Shown here: in pieces, positions 8,244-17,874 of the stretch
Position numbering within the stretch: the stretch's first letter is position 1
Layout: each line of letters starts with the position of its first letter
Source of the DNA: Roseateles sp.
GTDB lineage: Bacteria > Pseudomonadota > Gammaproteobacteria > Burkholderiales > Burkholderiaceae_C
Assembly (NCBI GenBank): GCA_019234295.1
Contig: JAFALK010000013.1
Location: forward strand, 1 to 64,000
Reading direction: 5' to 3'
DNA: 64,000 nt
Made by a program: the position numbers and the translations under genes
The notes under the pieces: generated by a model
Told to the model about the DNA's origin: nothing
The model's input: the letters and a program-made list of their open reading frames with translations, nothing else
Databases searched by the model: none

Positions 8244-10508
8244 TTGGATGACGACGCGACGGTGATTCGCCCTCCGGCTGCGGATCCAGGTCCCGGTCCC
8301 GATCCGGATCCGGATGCGACCGTGGTTCGGGCGCCGCCCGCGACGACGGCGCGGCACAGTCTCGCTCCAACGGCCCTCCCCTCGGGCTATCGGCTACACG
8401 AATACCGCATCAGCGAGGTGCTAGGCCAGGGCGGCTTTGGCATTACCTACCTGGCGACGGACGTGAACCTGAATGCGCAGGTCGCGGTCAAGGAGTACCT
8501 GCCGATCCAGCTGGCCGTGCGCATGGGCGACGGTACGGTACGCCCGCGCTCGCTACAGAGCACGGCCACCCTGCTCGACGGCCTGGACCAGTTCCTCATT
8601 GAGGCGCGCACCCTGGCCACCTTCCGCCACCCGAACATCGTGCGCGTGGCGCGCTTCTTCGAGGCCAACCGCACGGCCTATATGGTGCTGGACTTCGAGC
8701 GCGGCCAGCCGCTGGGCAAGTGGTGGGGCAAGCTCCCGAGTGGCGCCCTTGCGGAACCAGAGCTGCTGACGCTGCTGAGCCCGCTGCTCGACGGCCTCTC
8801 CCTCGTGCACCACAAGGGCGTGCTGCACCGGGACATCAAGCCGGACAACATCCTCGTGCGCGATGCCGACGGCAGCCTGGTGTTGCTGGATTTCGGTGCC
8901 GCGCGCGCAAGCGGCAACGCCGACGAAGAGGGCCCCACCCTGCTGACGCCCGGGTATGCGCCGATCGAACAGTACGTCGGCGGCAGCCAAGGGCCCTGGA
9001 CTGACATCTACGCGCTGGGCGCCACGCTGTACTGGATGGTCTGCGGCCACAAGCCGCGCGAGGCGCCGGACCGCCAGGTCGCGCCTGAGGCCGATGTGTC
9101 CGCCGAACAGATCGGCGCGACCCGCTACAGCCCGGAGTTCTTGCGCGCCATCGACTGGGCCTTGCAACTGCGGGCCGAAGACCGTCCACAGGATGTGGCC
9201 AGCTTGCGGCGCGCGCTGTTCGCGGCCCACGCCGCAAGCTTGGGCCTGCAGGAGGCTTTGGCCAGCGGCACGGAGGCCGAAGGCGGCAAGCGGGGCGGGT
9301 TGCGCCTGCTGCGCAGCCGCATCTTGCGTCCACCGTCCTGGCCGCTGGCCGTGAAGATGGCGCTGGCCCTGGTGCTCGCCGCCGTGCTGCCCATGAGCAT
9401 CACGGCTTGGCAAAACTACACGGGTAGCGTGGAGGCCCTGGCCAGTTCGGAGCGCCGCAACCTCGAGCGTCTGGCGCTCAGCACCTCGGGGCGGCTTTCG
9501 CAGCTGATCGAGGACAGCCGGCGCGTGACGGCCTATGTGGCTCAGAGCCCGGGCGTAGCGGAGCTGCTCGTCGAGCCAAGCGAGGCCGCTAAGCAGTCCG
9601 TGCTTCTGAGATTGCAGAACCTCGTGGCCACCAACCCGGACCTGCACCTGCTGACGCTGATGGACGCCCGGGGCGAGGCCGTCGTGTCCACGGCGCCCGA
9701 AGTCGTGGGAGGCAACTTCGCCTTCCGCGACTACTTCAAGCGTGCCATGAACGGGCGCTCCAACGTCACCAGCATCATCGTCGGCTCGGTTCTCGGACGT
9801 GCCGGCGCCTACGTGGCCTACCCCGTGCGGCAAAAGGACAAGATCGTCGGCGTGATCGTGCTGCGGCTGCGCGCCGAGACCATCGGGGCCATCGTGGACA
9901 CGGCGCGCAACCAGGATCGCGAACCCTTTCTCATCGACGGTGACGGCGTGGTGATCCACCATCGCGACGAGCACCTGCTCTTCCACAGTCTGGCCGAGCT
10001 CAGGCCCGAGGTGCAGGCCGACATCGCAGCCGACCAGCGCTTTCGCCTGCCGCGCGTGGAGAGTCTGAACATGCCCCCATTGGCCATCGCCATGACCGGT
10101 GCGCGGCACGAGGGCACGATCAATTACGACTCGACGGTCTCAAAGGTGCGCGAGGTAGCTGGCTTTGCTCCGGTGTCGGGCGTTGACTGGGTCGTGGGCG
10201 TGACGGAATCGCATGCCAGCTTCGAGGCCCCGCTGACGGCGATCTTCCGCCATGCGCTCTACAGCCTGGCCGTGGTCGGCGCCGCGTTCGTCTTGCTGGC
10301 ACTGCTGTTCGCGCGCTCGATCACGCGACCCGTGCTCGCCCTGACCCAGGCGGCCGATGCGCTCAAGCGCGGGGACTACGATCAGGCTCATGTGCACGTA
10401 AAGGCCGGGGACGAGATCGGTGCCCTGGGCCGCACCTTCAACGTCATGATCGATGTGCTCAGACAGCGTGAGCGAGAGCGCGGCATGCGCAGCGGTTCGC
10501 GCGAGTGA
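8244..10508 (+). CDS. transmembrane Ser/Thr protein kinase with Cache sensor and HAMP domain
   Basis: 754-residue Hanks-type kinase fused to a bacterial receptor. Kinase domain (about 54-330): GQGGFG glycine loop at 61-66, VAVKEY with Lys83, catalytic HRDIKPDN at 195-202, DFG at 216-218, then TPGYAPIEQY. Next come a TM segment (about 370-388), an extracytoplasmic Cache-type domain (about 395-665), a second TM (about 671-691) and a HAMP domain (692-745), where the protein ends. The start is a TTG with GGGAG 8 bases upstream; the nearby ATG at 8248 is out of frame. The N-terminal tail repeats DATV-RPP twice, possible Thr phosphorylation sites. The kinase is at the N-terminus and HAMP at the C-terminus, the reverse of most receptors. 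Confidence 0.85.
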   Translation: MDDDATVIRPPAADPGPGPDPDPDATVVRAPPATTARHSLAPTALPSGYRLHEYRISEVLGQGGFGITYLATDVNLNAQVAVKEYLPIQLAVRMGDGTVRPRSLQSTATLLDGLDQFLIEARTLATFRHPNIVRVARFFEANRTAYMVLDFERGQPLGKWWGKLPSGALAEPELLTLLSPLLDGLSLVHHKGVLHRDIKPDNILVRDADGSLVLLDFGAARASGNADEEGPTLLTPGYAPIEQYVGGSQGPWTDIYALGATLYWMVCGHKPREAPDRQVAPEADVSAEQIGATRYSPEFLRAIDWALQLRAEDRPQDVASLRRALFAAHAASLGLQEALASGTEAEGGKRGGLRLLRSRILRPPSWPLAVKMALALVLAAVLPMSITAWQNYTGSVEALASSERRNLERLALSTSGRLSQLIEDSRRVTAYVAQSPGVAELLVEPSEAAKQSVLLRLQNLVATNPDLHLLTLMDARGEAVVSTAPEVVGGNFAFRDYFKRAMNGRSNVTSIIVGSVLGRAGAYVAYPVRQKDKIVGVIVLRLRAETIGAIVDTARNQDREPFLIDGDGVVIHHRDEHLLFHSLAELRPEVQADIAADQRFRLPRVESLNMPPLAIAMTGARHEGTINYDSTVSKVREVAGFAPVSGVDWVVGVTESHASFEAPLTAIFRHALYSLAVVGAAFVLLALLFARSITRPVLALTQAADALKRGDYDQAHVHVKAGDEIGALGRTFNVMIDVLRQRERERGMRSGSRE

Positions 10509-10602
10509 GAAGAATCAGATTGGGGGAATTCACATAGACCCGGCGCGTACGCCTGAACAAATATCTTGGGGCGACTCCACCAATAGTCCCCCAGCAACGG
10601 AA

Positions 10603-10634
10603 AACGGGCTAGACGCTTACGCATCTAGCCCGTT
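10603..10634. terminator. bidirectional terminator between kinase gene and tRNA genes
   Basis: Perfect 11-bp stem (left arm 10603-10613 AACGGGCTAGA, right arm 10624-10634) with a 10-base loop. On the minus strand it is followed by TTTTCCGTT and lies 18 bp after the tRNA 3' end; on the plus strand it is followed by a T-rich run. It probably ends both the tRNA transcript and the kinase transcript. Confidence 0.8.
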
Positions 10635-10651
10635 GATTCTCTTTTTATTAT

Positions 10652-10728
10652 TGGTGCGGCTGGCAGGATTCGAACCCACGACCCCTTGGTTCGTAGCCAA
10701 GTACTCTATCCAACTGAGCTACAGCCGC
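10652..10728 (-). tRNA. tRNA-Arg (anticodon ACG), promoter-distal copy
   Basis: 77 nt including an encoded CCA. Acceptor stem GCGGCTG pairs with CAGCCGC; anticodon loop CTACGAA in the stem CTTGG/CCAAG gives anticodon ACG (read as ICG after deamination); T-arm GTGGGTTCGAATCC. The D loop has the expected A20. The discriminator base is A. The 73-nt body is identical to the second copy. Confidence 0.97.
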
Positions 10729-10768
10729 AAATTGTGCGATCCGGCCGATCAATGGGTTCGCCCGGATC

Positions 10769-10802
10769 TGCTTTCGCGCGATCTACGAATCGCGCGAAAG
10801 CA
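10769..10802. repeat. perfect 14-bp inverted repeat between the two tRNA genes
   Basis: Left arm 10769-10782 (TGCTTTCGCGCGAT), 6-base loop, exact complementary right arm 10789-10802. It lies in the spacer of the presumed minus-strand tRNA transcript. A T-rich stretch follows only on the plus strand, so as a terminator it would act on plus-strand transcripts; on the tRNA strand it may be a processing or stability hairpin. Confidence 0.8.
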
Positions 10803-10831
10803 TTCTTTCTTCTTGTTCTCTTCTTGATATT

Positions 10832-10908
10832 TGGCGCGGCTGGCAGGATTCGAACCCACGACCCCTTGGTTCGTAGCCAAGTACTCTATCCAACTGAGCT
10901 ACAGCCGC
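10832..10908 (-). tRNA. tRNA-Arg (anticodon ACG), promoter-proximal copy
   Basis: 77 nt with encoded CCA. Body identical to the copy 103 bp downstream, but the discriminator base is G instead of A. Both A73 and G73 are accepted by bacterial arginyl-tRNA synthetases, so both are probably functional. A good promoter precedes it at 10921-10950. Confidence 0.97.
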
Positions 10909-10920
10909 GCAGAGCCTTGC

Positions 10921-10950
10921 ACTATAGCATTAATTTCAAGCTGCCGGCAA
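10921..10950 (-). promoter_or_regulatory. sigma-70-type promoter of the tRNA-Arg pair
   Basis: On the minus strand a -35 TTGCCG (10945-10950) and a -10 TATAGT (10921-10926) are separated by 18 bp. The predicted start is about 7 bp further on, shortly before the mature 5' end at 10908. It lies just beyond the 3' end of hemY. Confidence 0.6.
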
Positions 10951-10965
10951 GAATTTGACTCGCCA

Positions 10966-12201
10966 TCACTGGAGAACCGCGGCCGCTTCGAAGCAGCGGG
11001 CGCGCCTGTCCAGGTCGCCGTCGTTCTCTGCCAGCTGCGCCAGCGTGAGCCAGCTGCGCCGGCGCGTGGCCGTGGGCAGATTGTGGTCGTCGGTCACCTG
11101 CTCGAGCGCAAGGCGGGCCTTGCCCCAAAGCTGGCGCTCCGCGAGCGCGTGGCCCAGCGCATAGGCCAGGTGCCGGTCGCGCGGGAACTGCTGCACGGCG
11201 GACTCCAGCCTTTGCAGCCACTCGGGGCCGAGGCCGGGCATCACGAGCACGAGAGCTTCGGCCAGTGCGGCGCGCTCATCGGCCGCCAGCGCCGCGATAT
11301 CGTCCCAGAACGGCCGCAGCCACCCACGTCCATCGTCATGCGCGGAGAAGACGGCCGCCCTCTGCGCGGCGCGCGCAGCGACGAGAGGGTCGCGTCGATC
11401 GGCGGTGTCGAGTTGCTGCCAGACCACGCGCAGCTGATCGGCATCGCGCGCCGCTTCCACGGCCTCGAAGGCCAGTGCGCGCAGCAAGCCCTGGGCTGCG
11501 GCCTTGGAGAAGCCTTGGTGCTTGGCGAGCAGCCTCGCGGTGCGCAGCGCTTCGAGCGGATGCTTGTCCAGGCGCGTGGCCTGAAGCTTCAGCCGCAAGG
11601 CCTGGGTGCGTCGCGCCACACCCGGCCCCAGCTCGGCGAGCAGGCCCAGCGCGCGCGCGGCATCTCGATCGTCGATGGCCCATTCGGCGGCCAACAGCCG
11701 CGCGCCCTCCTCCATGGCAGCGCTGCGCGCATTGCTCAGGGCGAGACTGAGCTGTTCGTCACGTCGGCGCCGGTCCTGAAGGCGGTGCGCGCTATTGGCC
11801 GCAAGCAAATGGACCAGCGCCAGGAAGTCCGCGTCGCGCCGCTCGTCGGGCAGGGCCCCTTGAATGGACAGGGCCCGCAGAGCAGCCTTCTGCGCGCGGC
11901 TGTAGCGTGCCCCGAAGTATTCTCCGAGGGCCTCACGCAAGGCCGCCTGGGCGCCCTTTTCGCGCTGCGCAAGCCGCCATTCGCGCGCGCGCCCCGGCAG
12001 GGTCACGAGCGCGTTGATCGCGCGCACAGCCGTCAACAGCGCGCCACAGCCGATCACGAGCGCAATCAGGAAGAGATTGAGTGAAACGTCGAGCCGCCAT
12101 CCGCGCCAGTACAGGCTGACCAGGCCGTCGTTGTTGCCCAGCGTGAGCGCCGCCACGACGGCGACGGCGAACAGAAGAAAGAGCCAGATAACACCGCGCA
12201 T
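10966..12201 (-). CDS. hemY: HemY-type heme biosynthesis membrane protein
   Basis: 411-residue inner-membrane protein of the proteobacterial HemY family, encoded at the end of the hemCDXY group and linked to late heme synthesis; it is not the protoporphyrinogen oxidase that shares the name in Gram-positives. Two N-terminal membrane segments (about 4-21 and 40-58) flank the signature GNNDGLVSLYWRGWRLDVSL, followed by an Ala/Leu-rich helical TPR-like region. It follows hemX by 2 bp. Molecular role is uncertain in the family. Confidence 0.88.
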   Translation of the reverse strand: MRGVIWLFLLFAVAVVAALTLGNNDGLVSLYWRGWRLDVSLNLFLIALVIGCGALLTAVRAINALVTLPGRAREWRLAQREKGAQAALREALGEYFGARYSRAQKAALRALSIQGALPDERRDADFLALVHLLAANSAHRLQDRRRRDEQLSLALSNARSAAMEEGARLLAAEWAIDDRDAARALGLLAELGPGVARRTQALRLKLQATRLDKHPLEALRTARLLAKHQGFSKAAAQGLLRALAFEAVEAARDADQLRVVWQQLDTADRRDPLVAARAAQRAAVFSAHDDGRGWLRPFWDDIAALAADERAALAEALVLVMPGLGPEWLQRLESAVQQFPRDRHLAYALGHALAERQLWGKARLALEQVTDDHNLPTATRRRSWLTLAQLAENDGDLDRRARCFEAAAVLQ

Positions 12202-12203
12202 GC

Positions 12204-13298
12204 CTAGCGCCCCGCTACGGCAGCAGCCAAGGCCGCCAGCGTGTCGTCAGGCCGCGGCACATTGACCTGCCTTGCCTGGCCAGCCACCTGGCGCAACAGT
12301 TCGTTGACCACCGTGACCTTGCGCCCGACAGGGTCGAAATAGCGTGCAAGCAGCTCCTGGCTTTCTCGCAGGTCCGACTGCGCCGTGTCGAACTGACGGC
12401 TCAGCAGGGCCAGCCGTGCATTGAGCAGGCGCAGCTTGAGGTTCTCGCGCAGGAAGAAGCCCTGCTCAGGGGTGACGAGCGCGCCCTCGGGCCGGTCGAT
12501 GCGGGTCACGCGCACGAGATCGCGGGTCTCGCTCCAGGCCGAGGCCGCAAAGGTGTCCCAGCGCTGGCCCATGCGCCACATCCACTGCGCGAAGCGCCCT
12601 TCGTCGGCACCCGGCTCGGGCTTGGACGCCGGCTTGGGCACGGCCTTGGCGGTCGATTCGCGCTTGGCGGCTCGCGCGTCGTTCAGCAACGGTAACTCGT
12701 CAAGCAGTCGCGCCGCCTCGTCGAGCTTGATCGTGAGCGTGGACACGTCGACCACGCTGACCGCCTTGACGCGATCCAGATCGCGTACCACCGCGCGGCG
12801 GATGCCCTCCAGGCGAGGCTGCTTGTAGCGCTGCAGGCGCTCATCGGCCTGCTTGAGCGCCGCGACCAGGGGTTCGGCGCTGCCGGTGATGCTGTTTTGC
12901 TGCATGGCCACGCGCAGCGCGGCCTCCACGTCGTTGACGATGTTCTCGTCCCTCGAGCGCGACATGCTCTGCATCAGCTCCTCGAGCTGGGCGCGCTGCA
13001 AGGCGACCTCGGCCAGACGTGCGTCGAGCAGGGCCACCTTGGCGGCCGTGTCGCGGGCCAAGTCCTGTGCGGACTTGGCATTCGCCTTGGCCGCGCTGGC
13101 GTCAGCCTGCCCGGCTTCCAGGCGGCGCACGAGGAGTTCCTCAAACGACTCCTGACGCGCGTGGCTCTGCCAGGCCAGCGCCAGAGCGGCAATGCTGATC
13201 AGGAGCAGGGCTATGGCCAGCGGGCCGGCCCATGCGGGGGCGCTGGGCGCGGAAGCTGGGGCCGGCGGAACGGGTGCTGCGTTGGTGTCTTCACTCAC
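12204..13298 (-). CDS. hemX: HemX-like membrane protein
   Basis: 364-residue protein with one membrane anchor (about residues 26-43, PLAIALLLISIAALALAW) after a Pro/Ala-rich cytosolic tail, then a long periplasmic coiled-coil-like region. This family is often labelled uroporphyrinogen-III C-methyltransferase, but it carries no methyltransferase signature; a scaffold role in heme synthesis is more plausible. The GTG start overlaps the hemD stop (GTGA), indicating coupled translation. Confidence 0.85.
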   Translation of the reverse strand: MSEDTNAAPVPPAPASAPSAPAWAGPLAIALLLISIAALALAWQSHARQESFEELLVRRLEAGQADASAAKANAKSAQDLARDTAAKVALLDARLAEVALQRAQLEELMQSMSRSRDENIVNDVEAALRVAMQQNSITGSAEPLVAALKQADERLQRYKQPRLEGIRRAVVRDLDRVKAVSVVDVSTLTIKLDEAARLLDELPLLNDARAAKRESTAKAVPKPASKPEPGADEGRFAQWMWRMGQRWDTFAASAWSETRDLVRVTRIDRPEGALVTPEQGFFLRENLKLRLLNARLALLSRQFDTAQSDLRESQELLARYFDPVGRKVTVVNELLRQVAGQARQVNVPRPDDTLAALAAAVAGR

Positions 13299-14059
13299 GA
13301 TGGCGCAATTCTAGGGTCGCCCTCCCACAGCGCTCGGTAGGCCTGGGCGACCTCGCCGGCATCAGGTCGCGCCAAAACCACATGACCAAAGCCCAGCTCA
13401 CGCGCCGCCGCGGCGATGCGCTCGTGCGTGGCGATGGCGCGCTGGCGCCGCCAATCCGCCTCCGGCGCGAGTGTGCGCAGATGGCCGAGCGCTTCAGCGC
13501 TGGAGAGCAGCCAGACATGACGCGCCGAGATGGCTTCGTCAAACACGGCTCGCTCGGCCGGGGCCCACGATGGGCAGACACGCCGGTAGAGATTGAAGTC
13601 CCGTGTCTGCGCGCCCTGCTCCTGCAGCCGCTGTGCCAGCCACTCGCGGCCGCCCTCGCCGCGCAGCATGAGCGCGAGGCGGTCTCGCCAGTCGCGCCCG
13701 GCCAGAAGTGGCCACAGGTGTTCCGAATCGAGACTCGGCGAACCCTGCGGCGGCTGCACGATCAACTCCGCCGGCACGCCCGCCTCGAGCAGAGCCCGGG
13801 CCGTGCCGGGTCCCACGCATGCGGCGAGCACGTGCGCCGGCCAGCGACCATGCGGGACGGCGAAGAGCGCCGCCGCCGCATTGGGACTCACGAACATCGC
13901 CAGCGCGGCTTTCGGCAGCAACGACCAAGCTTCCTTCGCAGCAAGCCCATCGCCGGCTTCGATGCCGATGAGGGGAAGACTCTGCGCCTGCACGCCCAGC
14001 GCATCCATGCGGGCCAGCCAATCGGCGGCCTGCTCGCGCGGGCGAGTAAGGATCAGCAT
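13295..14059 (-). CDS. hemD: uroporphyrinogen-III synthase
   Basis: Cyclises hydroxymethylbilane to uroporphyrinogen III with ring-D inversion, the step after HemC. The 254-residue product begins [18 protein letters not shown], typical of the family, and keeps FVSPNAA and [15 protein letters not shown]. HemD sequences are poorly conserved, so context adds weight: it overlaps hemC by 7 bp and hemX by 4 bp. Confidence 0.92.
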   Translation of the reverse strand: MLILTRPREQAADWLARMDALGVQAQSLPLIGIEAGDGLAAKEAWSLLPKAALAMFVSPNAAAALFAVPHGRWPAHVLAACVGPGTARALLEAGVPAELIVQPPQGSPSLDSEHLWPLLAGRDWRDRLALMLRGEGGREWLAQRLQEQGAQTRDFNLYRRVCPSWAPAERAVFDEAISARHVWLLSSAEALGHLRTLAPEADWRRQRAIATHERIAAAARELGFGHVVLARPDAGEVAQAYRALWEGDPRIAPS

Positions 14060-14979
14060 GCAGGGAGATAGCCGGCAGCGCCCCGCTCATGCAACGCGGC
14101 AGCCGCCTGTTCGCCCAGGGCCAGGGCCTGCGCGGTGCTGCGCACGGCCGCGCGCACTCGGGTCCTGAGCAGCGCGCGCCCGGCGTTCTCGCCGTCGCCG
14201 AGTGCCGCGTCGAGCACCAGATCGCCGTCCACCCACTGCGCATGCGCGGCCAGCGGCATGCTGCAACTGCCGCCCAGGGCGCGCGAGACGGCGCGCTCGG
14301 CCTGCGTGGCCAGCCAGGTCGGCTCGTGGGTCATGGCATTCAGGAGCGCGACCAGCTCCGCATCATCGCTGCGCACCTCGATCCCCAGCGCGCCCTGTCC
14401 GGCGCAGGGGATCATCTGCTCCAGGCCGAAGCGGCCGCGGATGCGCGAGGCCAGGTCCAGCCGCATGAGGCCGGCAGCGGCCAGCACGATGCCGTCGTAG
14501 CCGCCTTCATCGAGCTTGCGCAGCCGTGTATCAAGATTGCCGCGTAAGGGCTCGATGCGCAGGTCGGGGCGCAGCGCCTTGAGCTGCACGACACGGCGCA
14601 GGCTCGAGGTCCCCACGCAGGCCCCCTGTGGCAGTGCCTCCAGCGATTCGTATTGGTGAGAGACCCAGGCATCGCGCGGGTCCTCGCGCTCCAGGATGGC
14701 GGCCAGCTCGAAGCCCTCGGGCAGCTCCATGGGCACGTCCTTGAGCGAGTGCACGGCCAGCTGGGCGCGTCCCTCGGCCAGCGCCATCTCCAGCTCCTTC
14801 ACGAAGAGGCCCTTGCCGCCGACCTTGGACAGCGTCCGGTCCAGGATCTGGTCTCCCCGGGTCGTCATGCCGTGCAATTCAACCACCAGACCCTGTTCCT
14901 GGAGCAGGGCCTTGACGTACTCGGCCTGCCAGAGCGCGAGCCGGCTTTCGCGCGTCGCGATCATCAACTTGTTCATCAT
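14053..14979 (-). CDS. hemC: hydroxymethylbilane synthase (porphobilinogen deaminase)
   Basis: Joins four porphobilinogen units to hydroxymethylbilane. 308 residues, as expected. Conserved [15 protein letters not shown] at the N-terminus, [25 protein letters not shown] and the dipyrromethane cofactor loop with Cys in [14 protein letters not shown]. Two adjacent ATG codons (14979, 14976) could start; no strong ribosome site separates them. First gene of hemCDXY, divergent from ppc with 62 bp between. Confidence 0.97.
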   Translation of the reverse strand: MMNKLMIATRESRLALWQAEYVKALLQEQGLVVELHGMTTRGDQILDRTLSKVGGKGLFVKELEMALAEGRAQLAVHSLKDVPMELPEGFELAAILEREDPRDAWVSHQYESLEALPQGACVGTSSLRRVVQLKALRPDLRIEPLRGNLDTRLRKLDEGGYDGIVLAAAGLMRLDLASRIRGRFGLEQMIPCAGQGALGIEVRSDDAELVALLNAMTHEPTWLATQAERAVSRALGGSCSMPLAAHAQWVDGDLVLDAALGDGENAGRALLRTRVRAAVRSTAQALALGEQAAAALHERGAAGYLPAC

Positions 14980-15041
14980 GCGAAGGATTATCGCGGGCGA
15001 AACTGATACATTCGTAATCAGGTAACTTGGTTACACGCACC

Positions 15042-17837
15042 ATGAGCAAAGCCCAGCCCGCCCGCAAATCCAGCAAGCCCGTCGGTAGCGACAAGAACCA
15101 GCCGCTGATGGAGGACATCCGCCTGCTCGGTCGCATCCTCGGCGAGGTGATCCGAGAGCAAGAAGGCCGCGAGGCCTACGAGCTCGTGGAGCGCATCCGC
15201 AAGCTGGCCGTGGCCTTTCGCCTGAAGCGCGACGCGCAGGCCGGCAAGAGCTTTGACAAGCTGCTCAAGAGCCTGTCCGGCGAACAGGCGGTCAGCGTGA
15301 TCCGCGCCTTCAGCTATTTTTCGCACCTGGCGAACATCGCCGAAGATCGCCACCACGTGCGCCGCCGCGAGATCCATGAGCGCGCCGGCAGCCAGCAGCC
15401 CGGTTCGCTGGCCTATGCGCTGGATCGCCTCTTCGAAGCCGGCGTGCGACCGCACGACGTGGCCAAGACGCTGCAGCACAGCTTCGTCTCACCCGTGCTC
15501 ACGGCTCACCCGACCGAGGTGCAGCGCAAGAGCATCCTCGATGCCGAGCGCGCCATCGCCGAGCTCGTGGGCCAGCGCGACAGCCTGCACACCGAAAGGG
15601 AAATGCACGCCAACGAGGCTCTGATCCGTGCCCGCGTGACCCAGCTCTGGCAAACGCGCATGCTGCGCTACTCCAAGCTGACCGTGGCCGACGAGGTGGA
15701 GAACGCCCTCTCCTACTACAACGCCACCTTCCTACGCCAGATCCCCAAGCTCTACGGGGAGCTGGAAGAAGCGCTGCCCGGCCACGGCATTCCGAGCTTC
15801 TTGCGCATGGGCCACTGGATCGGCGGCGACCGTGACGGCAACCCCAACGTCACCGCCCAGACGCTGCGCCACGCGCTCAAGCGCCAGAGCGAGGTGGCCC
15901 TGCGGCACTACCTGACCGAGTTGCACGAGCTCGGCGCGGAGCTGTCCATCTCGCTGCACCTGACCAGCATCACGCCCGAGATGCAGGCCCTGGCCGAGCG
16001 CAGCCCGGACCAGAACGAGCACCGCAAGGACGAGCCCTACCGCCGTGCGCTGACGGGCATGTATTCGCGCTTGGCTGCGACCCTGCACGATCTGACCGGC
16101 ACCGAGGCCTTGCGCCATGCTGTCGCGCCGCAGCACGCCTATGTCTCACCGGAGGAGCTGCTGCTGGACCTGCGCGTCATCGAGGCCTCGCTCAGGAGCC
16201 ATCACGCAGATGCCCTGATCGCACCGCGCCTCAAGCCCCTGATCCGCGCCGTGCAGGTCTTCGGCTTTCACCTCGCCACGCTCGACCTGCGCCAAAGCTC
16301 CGACCAGCACGAAGCCGTGATCGCTGAGCTGCTGGCCACGGCGCGCCTGGAAGACGACTACTGCGCGCTGGACGAGATCGGTCGACGCGCATTGCTGGTC
16401 TCCCTGCTCAACGACGCGCGCCCGCTGCGCGTGATGGGCGCGGTCTACAGCGAACGCACGCAAGGCGAGATCGCCATCTTCGAAGCCGCCCGCGAGGCCC
16501 TGGGCCGCTTCGGCCGCGAGGCACTGCGCCACTACATCATCAGCCACACCGAATCGGTCAGCGACCTGCTCGAGGTGCTGCTGCTGCTCAAGGAGACGGG
16601 CCTGCTGCGCGGCACGCTGGAGCGCGGTGCGCGCAGCGATCTGATCGTCTCGCCCCTGTTCGAGACCATCGGCGACCTGCGAGAGGCGCCCATGATCATG
16701 CGCGAGTTCTACGCCGTGTCGGGCGTGCCCGAGCTGATCCGTGCCTCGGGCGGCGAGCAAGACATCATGCTCGGCTACTCCGACTCCAACAAGGACGGCG
16801 GTGTGTTCACGAGCAGCTGGGAGCTCTACCGCGCCGAGATCGCACTGGTGGCCCTGTTCGACGGCATGAAGAACAAGCCCACCCTGCGCCTGTTCCACGG
16901 CCGCGGCGGCACGGTGGGTCGCGGCGGCGGTCCGAGCTATCAGGCCATCCTGGCCCAGCCGCCGGGCACTGTGAATGGTCAGATCCGCCTGACCGAGCAA
17001 GGCGAGGTCATCGCCTCCAAGTACGCCAACCCCGACATCGGCCGGCGCAACCTCGAGACCCTCGTTGCCGCCACCCTGGAAGCCACGCTGCTGCACCCCA
17101 CGCAGGCCGCACCGCAGGCCTTCTTGGAAGCGGCGCAGTCGCTCTCCGACCTCAGCTTCAAGGCCTACCGAGGCATCGTCTACGACACCCAGGGCTTCGC
17201 CGATTATTTCTTCGCCGCCACGCCGCTGCGGGAGATCGCCGGTCTGAACATCGGCTCGCGCCCTGCCTCGCGCAAGGCGACGAACGCCATCGAAGACCTG
17301 CGCGCCATCCCCTGGGGCTTCTCCTGGGGCCAGGCGCGCGTAGCCCTGCCGGGCTGGTGCGGCTTCGGCTCGGGCGTGATGGACTTCCTCGCCAAGGATC
17401 GCGTGAAGAACCTCAGTCTGCTGCGCCGCATGCACCGGCAGTGGCCCTTCTTCAGCACGCTGATCTCGAACCTCGACATGGTCCTGGCCAAGACCGACCT
17501 CGGCATCGCCGCACGCTATGTGGAGTTGGTCGAGGACAAGCGGGTTGGCAAGAAGATCTTCGCGGCCATCGTCGCCGAATTCGAGCGCACCCAGGAGGCG
17601 CTGACTCTGATCACTGGCGAGAAGAACCGCCTCGCGGCCAACCCGGCCCTGGCTCGTTCGATCGAGCACCGTTTCCCCTATATCGACCCGCTCAACCACC
17701 TCCAGGTGGAGCTGCTGCGCCGCTTCCGCGCCGTAGCGGCGGACAAGCGGGCCGAGGACCCGGCGATGGAGCGCGTGCAGCGCGGCATCCATCTGTCGAT
17801 CAACGGGATTGCCGCGGGGCTGCGCAATACCGGCTGA
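15042..17837 (+). CDS. ppc: phosphoenolpyruvate carboxylase
   Basis: Cytosolic anaplerotic enzyme converting PEP and bicarbonate to oxaloacetate. 931 residues from the ATG at 15042; a TTG five codons earlier also lies in frame but has no support. Catalytic motifs are intact: [13 protein letters not shown] with the active His, [20 protein letters not shown], the Gly-rich [15 protein letters not shown] loop, and the C-terminal NTG. The short divergent region with hemC contains a small dyad (GTAAC TTG GTTAC, 15022-15034) that might bind a regulator. Confidence 0.97.
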   Translation: MSKAQPARKSSKPVGSDKNQPLMEDIRLLGRILGEVIREQEGREAYELVERIRKLAVAFRLKRDAQAGKSFDKLLKSLSGEQAVSVIRAFSYFSHLANIAEDRHHVRRREIHERAGSQQPGSLAYALDRLFEAGVRPHDVAKTLQHSFVSPVLTAHPTEVQRKSILDAERAIAELVGQRDSLHTEREMHANEALIRARVTQLWQTRMLRYSKLTVADEVENALSYYNATFLRQIPKLYGELEEALPGHGIPSFLRMGHWIGGDRDGNPNVTAQTLRHALKRQSEVALRHYLTELHELGAELSISLHLTSITPEMQALAERSPDQNEHRKDEPYRRALTGMYSRLAATLHDLTGTEALRHAVAPQHAYVSPEELLLDLRVIEASLRSHHADALIAPRLKPLIRAVQVFGFHLATLDLRQSSDQHEAVIAELLATARLEDDYCALDEIGRRALLVSLLNDARPLRVMGAVYSERTQGEIAIFEAAREALGRFGREALRHYIISHTESVSDLLEVLLLLKETGLLRGTLERGARSDLIVSPLFETIGDLREAPMIMREFYAVSGVPELIRASGGEQDIMLGYSDSNKDGGVFTSSWELYRAEIALVALFDGMKNKPTLRLFHGRGGTVGRGGGPSYQAILAQPPGTVNGQIRLTEQGEVIASKYANPDIGRRNLETLVAATLEATLLHPTQAAPQAFLEAAQSLSDLSFKAYRGIVYDTQGFADYFFAATPLREIAGLNIGSRPASRKATNAIEDLRAIPWGFSWGQARVALPGWCGFGSGVMDFLAKDRVKNLSLLRRMHRQWPFFSTLISNLDMVLAKTDLGIAARYVELVEDKRVGKKIFAAIVAEFERTQEALTLITGEKNRLAANPALARSIEHRFPYIDPLNHLQVELLRRFRAVAADKRAEDPAMERVQRGIHLSINGIAAGLRNTG

Positions 17838-17847
17838 CGTGTGAGCA

Positions 17848-17866
17848 GGGCCGGCGTTCCCGGCCC
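17848..17866. terminator. possible hairpin between convergent ppc and S9 peptidase genes
   Basis: 7-bp stem GGGCCGG/CCGGCCC with a 5-base loop in the 37-bp gap between two convergent stops. There is no clear T run on either strand, so this is only a weak terminator candidate. Confidence 0.4.
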
Positions 17867-17874
17867 TCAGCGCT

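Noticed and set aside
8248-8250. ATG near the kinase start
   Set aside because: It is out of frame with the kinase; the in-frame TTG at 8244 has a well-spaced GGGAG.
5938-8265. 775-codon plus-strand frame opposite the sensor-MFS gene
   Set aside because: Antisense shadow, Arg/His/Gln-rich; the minus-strand MFS protein has clear membrane segments and motifs.
10453-10958. Short plus-strand ORFs across the tRNA genes
   Set aside because: They are translations of the tRNA-Arg sequences and their spacers.
12204-13298. HemX as a uroporphyrinogen-III C-methyltransferase
   Set aside because: No SAM-binding methyltransferase motifs; one membrane anchor and coiled coil fit the HemX family only.
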